In this document: one piece after another, positions 6,812-7,970 of the stretch
How the letters are laid out: every line of letters starts with the position of its first letter
Numbering within the stretch: position 1 is the stretch's first letter
Source of the DNA: CAYTOJ01 sp964439415
GTDB lineage: Bacteria; Pseudomonadota; Alphaproteobacteria; Rickettsiales; CAZAGG01
Assembly: GCA_964439415.1 (NCBI GenBank)
Contig: CAYTOJ010000089.1
Location: 1-7,970, forward strand
Length of the DNA: 7,970 bases
Direction of reading: 5' to 3'
Translations under genes and position numbers: made by a program
The notes under the pieces: model-generated
Told to the model about the DNA's origin: nothing
Seen by the model: the letters and a program-made list of their open reading frames with translations, nothing else
Database searches by the model: none

Positions 6812-6856
6812 AAAAAAGGCCTCCAACCCTGCCCGGTAAACCGGGAGTTGGAGGCC
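6812..6856 (-). terminator. Intrinsic terminator of the small secreted-protein gene, possibly shared with trpE
   Basis: GGCCTCCAAC (6818-6827) and GTTGGAGGCC (6847-6856) form a 10-bp stem, capped by a second stem CCCGG-TAAA-CCGGG (6832-6845). On the - strand the hairpin is followed by six T residues (6817-6812), a classic intrinsic terminator 25 bases past the stop of the - strand gene. Read from trpE, the hairpin is followed by AGTTGTTCT, a poorer T-tract, so termination of trpE here is plausible but weaker. Confidence 0.9.
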
Positions 6857-6879
6857 AGTTGTTCTATGTCACCCCTGCT
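6855..6879 (+). repeat. Inverted repeat bracketing the small gene, left arm
   Basis: This 25-bp arm matches the reverse complement of 7248-7272 at 21 of 25 positions, with a 13-bp exact core TATGTCACCCCTG (6865-6877). All four differences are C/T transitions. It starts in the last 2 bp of the terminator stem and ends just before the stop codon of the - strand gene. Its origin is unknown. Confidence 0.65.
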
Positions 6880-6881
6880 TC

Positions 6882-7151
6882 TTACTTACCGAAGCAGACG
6901 TACTTGCTGTATGTGGGGCCGTAGGCGTCCCACATCACTCCATACACCCTTTTGTAAGCCACCTCAGCCCCCGGGAGGGCGAGGGCTTCAGACTGGCTGG
7001 AAGCTTCACCGACCCACTTGCGATCCGTAACCCACATACAATACTTCTTCTGCATATGTGATTCAATCGGCAACATGAGCGCAGCTTGCACCTTTGGAGC
7101 GTTGACGAACAAAACGATGACGATCAATAGCAAAGTGATCAATTTTTTCAT
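6882..7151 (-). CDS. Small secreted protein of unknown function
   Basis: 89 residues. A clear Sec signal peptide (MKK, hydrophobic core 4-17, VQA at 21-23) predicts cleavage after residue 23, leaving a 66-residue mature periplasmic or secreted protein. The mature part has exactly two cysteines (C38 and C86), suiting one disulfide, three tryptophans (W40, W46, W74) and several tyrosines. I recognise no family. Start: ATG at 7151 is preceded by a strong Shine-Dalgarno sequence AAGGGGG (7162-7156) four bases upstream, the best ribosome binding site in the window. The gene stands alone: it has its own intrinsic terminator, converges with trpE, is divergent from pleD, and is bracketed by an imperfect inverted repeat. 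Its GC appears higher than that of the flanking spacer. Confidence 0.82.
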   Translation of the reverse strand: MKKLITLLLIVIVLFVNAPKVQAALMLPIESHMQKKYCMWVTDRKWVGEASSQSEALALPGAEVAYKRVYGVMWDAYGPTYSKYVCFGK

Positions 7152-7168
7152 AAAACCCCCTTGGAAAA

Positions 7169-7224
7169 GGCGGCTTCAGCACACGCGCAGGTGTACATTT
7201 CTATGGCGCGTGGCCAAAGTCGCC
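7169..7224. promoter_or_regulatory. Imperfect hairpin upstream of the small secreted-protein gene
   Basis: GGCGGCTT (7169-7176) plus CACGCGC (7182-7188) face GCGCGTG (7206-7212) plus AAGTCGCC (7217-7224), with a 17-base loop and a small internal mismatch. It lies 18 bases upstream of the ATG of the - strand gene, probably in its 5' untranslated region, just above the Shine-Dalgarno sequence. In the - strand transcript one outer pair becomes A-C, while on the + strand it would be a G-U wobble. It could be a leader structure or an operator; function is inferred only. Confidence 0.35.
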
Positions 7225-7247
7225 TGACTTGATTTGATTAAAACACG

Positions 7248-7272
7248 AACAGGGGTGACATAAAACGGCTGG
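7248..7272 (-). repeat. Inverted repeat bracketing the small gene, right arm
   Basis: This is the partner of 6855-6879, with exact core CAGGGGTGACATA (7250-7262). It lies about 100 bp upstream of the small secreted-protein start. The two arms delimit a 418-bp unit holding that gene and its leader. The strong terminator lies just outside the left arm, overlapping it by 2 bp. Confidence 0.65.
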
Positions 7273-7447
7273 ACACTGCCGCATTTAAGTTACTGTTTTT
7301 TTTTGTATTTTTTAAGGTTTTGTGAAACTTTACAATTTTAAGCCAATGGTCACGCTTGGTGATTGATTGATGTAATTATTTACTGAATGCTTACTTTATA
7401 CTAAAATTTTTACGCGCTATTTACTTTTGTAAAGTATTTTGGTCGAC
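7273..7447. other. AT-rich spacer upstream of pleD
   Basis: No gene is recognised. It holds a run of nine T (7296-7304) without a convincing stem before it, a short TGAT iteration (7360-7372), and a - strand-neutral palindrome TACTTT-TGT-AAAGTA (7422-7436) between the candidate pleD -10 and its start. The small secreted-protein gene and pleD are divergent, so the promoters of both probably lie within 7152-7447. Confidence 0.5.
7397..7402 (+). promoter_or_regulatory. Candidate -10 of the pleD promoter
   Basis: TATACT lies 45 bp upstream of the pleD ATG. The hexamer 17 bp upstream (AATTAT) is a poor -35, so an activator or another sigma factor may be needed, or the match is fortuitous in AT-rich DNA. 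Confidence 0.25.
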
Positions 7448-7970
7448 ATGACTGGGCAAATATTAGTTGTTGATGATAACGAAAGAAACCTGAAGCTCCT
7501 TGAAGCTTTGCTGGCGAATGAGTATTACGATGTTATAACGGCGGTGGATGGTTTTGATGCCTTAAGCAAGATAAGTGCCCGCCTGCCTGATATAATTCTG
7601 CTGGATGTTATGATGCCCGGCATGAATGGTTTTGAGGTCTGCATTAAACTGAAAGCAAATCCCCTAACCGCCCATATTCCCATTATAATGGTTACGGCTT
7701 TAAGCGAGAAGGAAGATCGGGTTAAGGGTCTGGAATGCGGGGCTGATGATTTTCTCACCAAGCCGGTGAGGGAGATTCATTTAATATCGCGGGTAAAGTC
7801 GTTACTTCGCATGAAGATTCTGCTGGATGAACTGAGACTGCGCGATAAAATAGGCAAGCAGATTGGCGGTAGTGCAGGAAGTGCCGTGGCGCGTTCAGAA
7901 GTGCCTGGCTCTAAAATATTGCTGCTGAACGATGACTCGGTGGAATCAAAGCATATTCTCGATAATATCG
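7448..7970 (+). CDS. pleD: PleD-type response regulator (REC-REC-GGDEF expected), 5' part
   Basis: The frame is open from ATG 7448 to the window end (174 codons visible, 3' end missing). Residues 1-120 are a complete receiver domain: acidic pocket D9/D10, phospho-acceptor D53 in LLDVMMPGMNGF, switch T84 and K106 in LTKP. The sequence tracks Caulobacter PleD closely, including EYYDV, ILLDVMMPGM and the ADDFLTKP stretch followed by RVKSLLRMK. A linker follows, then the start of a second receiver (KILLLNDDSVESKHI) near residues 153-167, as in PleD. A GGDEF diguanylate-cyclase domain would follow outside the window, making c-di-GMP for cell-cycle or surface-behaviour control. No divK gene precedes it here, unlike in Caulobacter. 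The Shine-Dalgarno sequence is weak (GGT six bases upstream). Confidence 0.93.
   Translation, partial: MTGQILVVDDNERNLKLLEALLANEYYDVITAVDGFDALSKISARLPDIILLDVMMPGMNGFEVCIKLKANPLTAHIPIIMVTALSEKEDRVKGLECGADDFLTKPVREIHLISRVKSLLRMKILLDELRLRDKIGKQIGGSAGSAVARSEVPGSKILLLNDDSVESKHILDNI

Noticed and set aside
7266..7304. Intrinsic terminator before the T9 run
   Set aside because: The only stem (CGGC/GCCG) is four pairs and lies 14 bases before the T-run.
7273..7447. CtrA boxes (TTAA-N7-TTAA) upstream of pleD
   Set aside because: Several TTAA half-sites occur, but none has the right spacing and consensus in this AT-rich DNA.

Overview
The window looks like part of an alphaproteobacterial chromosome. 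The best evidence is the 3'-terminal gene, whose first receiver domain and linker match the PleD diguanylate-cyclase response regulator of that class, together with a histidine kinase of the alphaproteobacterial EnvZ-like type. Coding DNA is of moderate GC and the spacers are AT-rich. A complete trpE argues against a strongly reduced Rickettsia-type genome, but the genus cannot be named from this sequence. Most genes are housekeeping; the unusual material lies in the spacers and at gene ends.

Layout. (1) Positions 1-2569, + strand: the C-terminal end of a CorA-type Mg2+ transporter, then a creatininase-family metal hydrolase with a probable export signal, then an orphan EnvZ-like sensor kinase. 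The three reading frames overlap by 4 bp (ATGA) and 1 bp (TAATG), so they are probably one operon. A GC-rich palindromic repeat (320-416) lies in frame inside the 5' end of the creatininase ORF. (2) Positions 2580-5232, - strand: rlmE (23S rRNA 2'-O-methyltransferase), metK (S-adenosylmethionine synthetase) and a small four-helix membrane protein of unknown function. Between rlmE and metK is a 163-bp palindrome with perfect 30-bp terminal arms, resembling a MITE, whose edge may supply part of a metK promoter. RlmE consumes the S-adenosylmethionine that MetK makes. (3) Positions 5324-6799, + strand: trpE, transcribed divergently from rlmE, with no trpG behind it. (4) Positions 6818-7272, - strand: a short gene for a small secreted protein, with a clear intrinsic terminator and a 25-bp imperfect inverted repeat bracketing the gene. 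(5) Positions 7273-7447: AT-rich spacer with a candidate promoter. (6) Positions 7448 to the end, + strand: the 5' part of pleD.

No RNA gene, CRISPR array, transposase gene or recognised defence system was seen. The features most worth following are the two palindromic elements, the inverted-repeat-bracketed small secreted gene, and the creatininase-family protein with altered metal-ligand positions.
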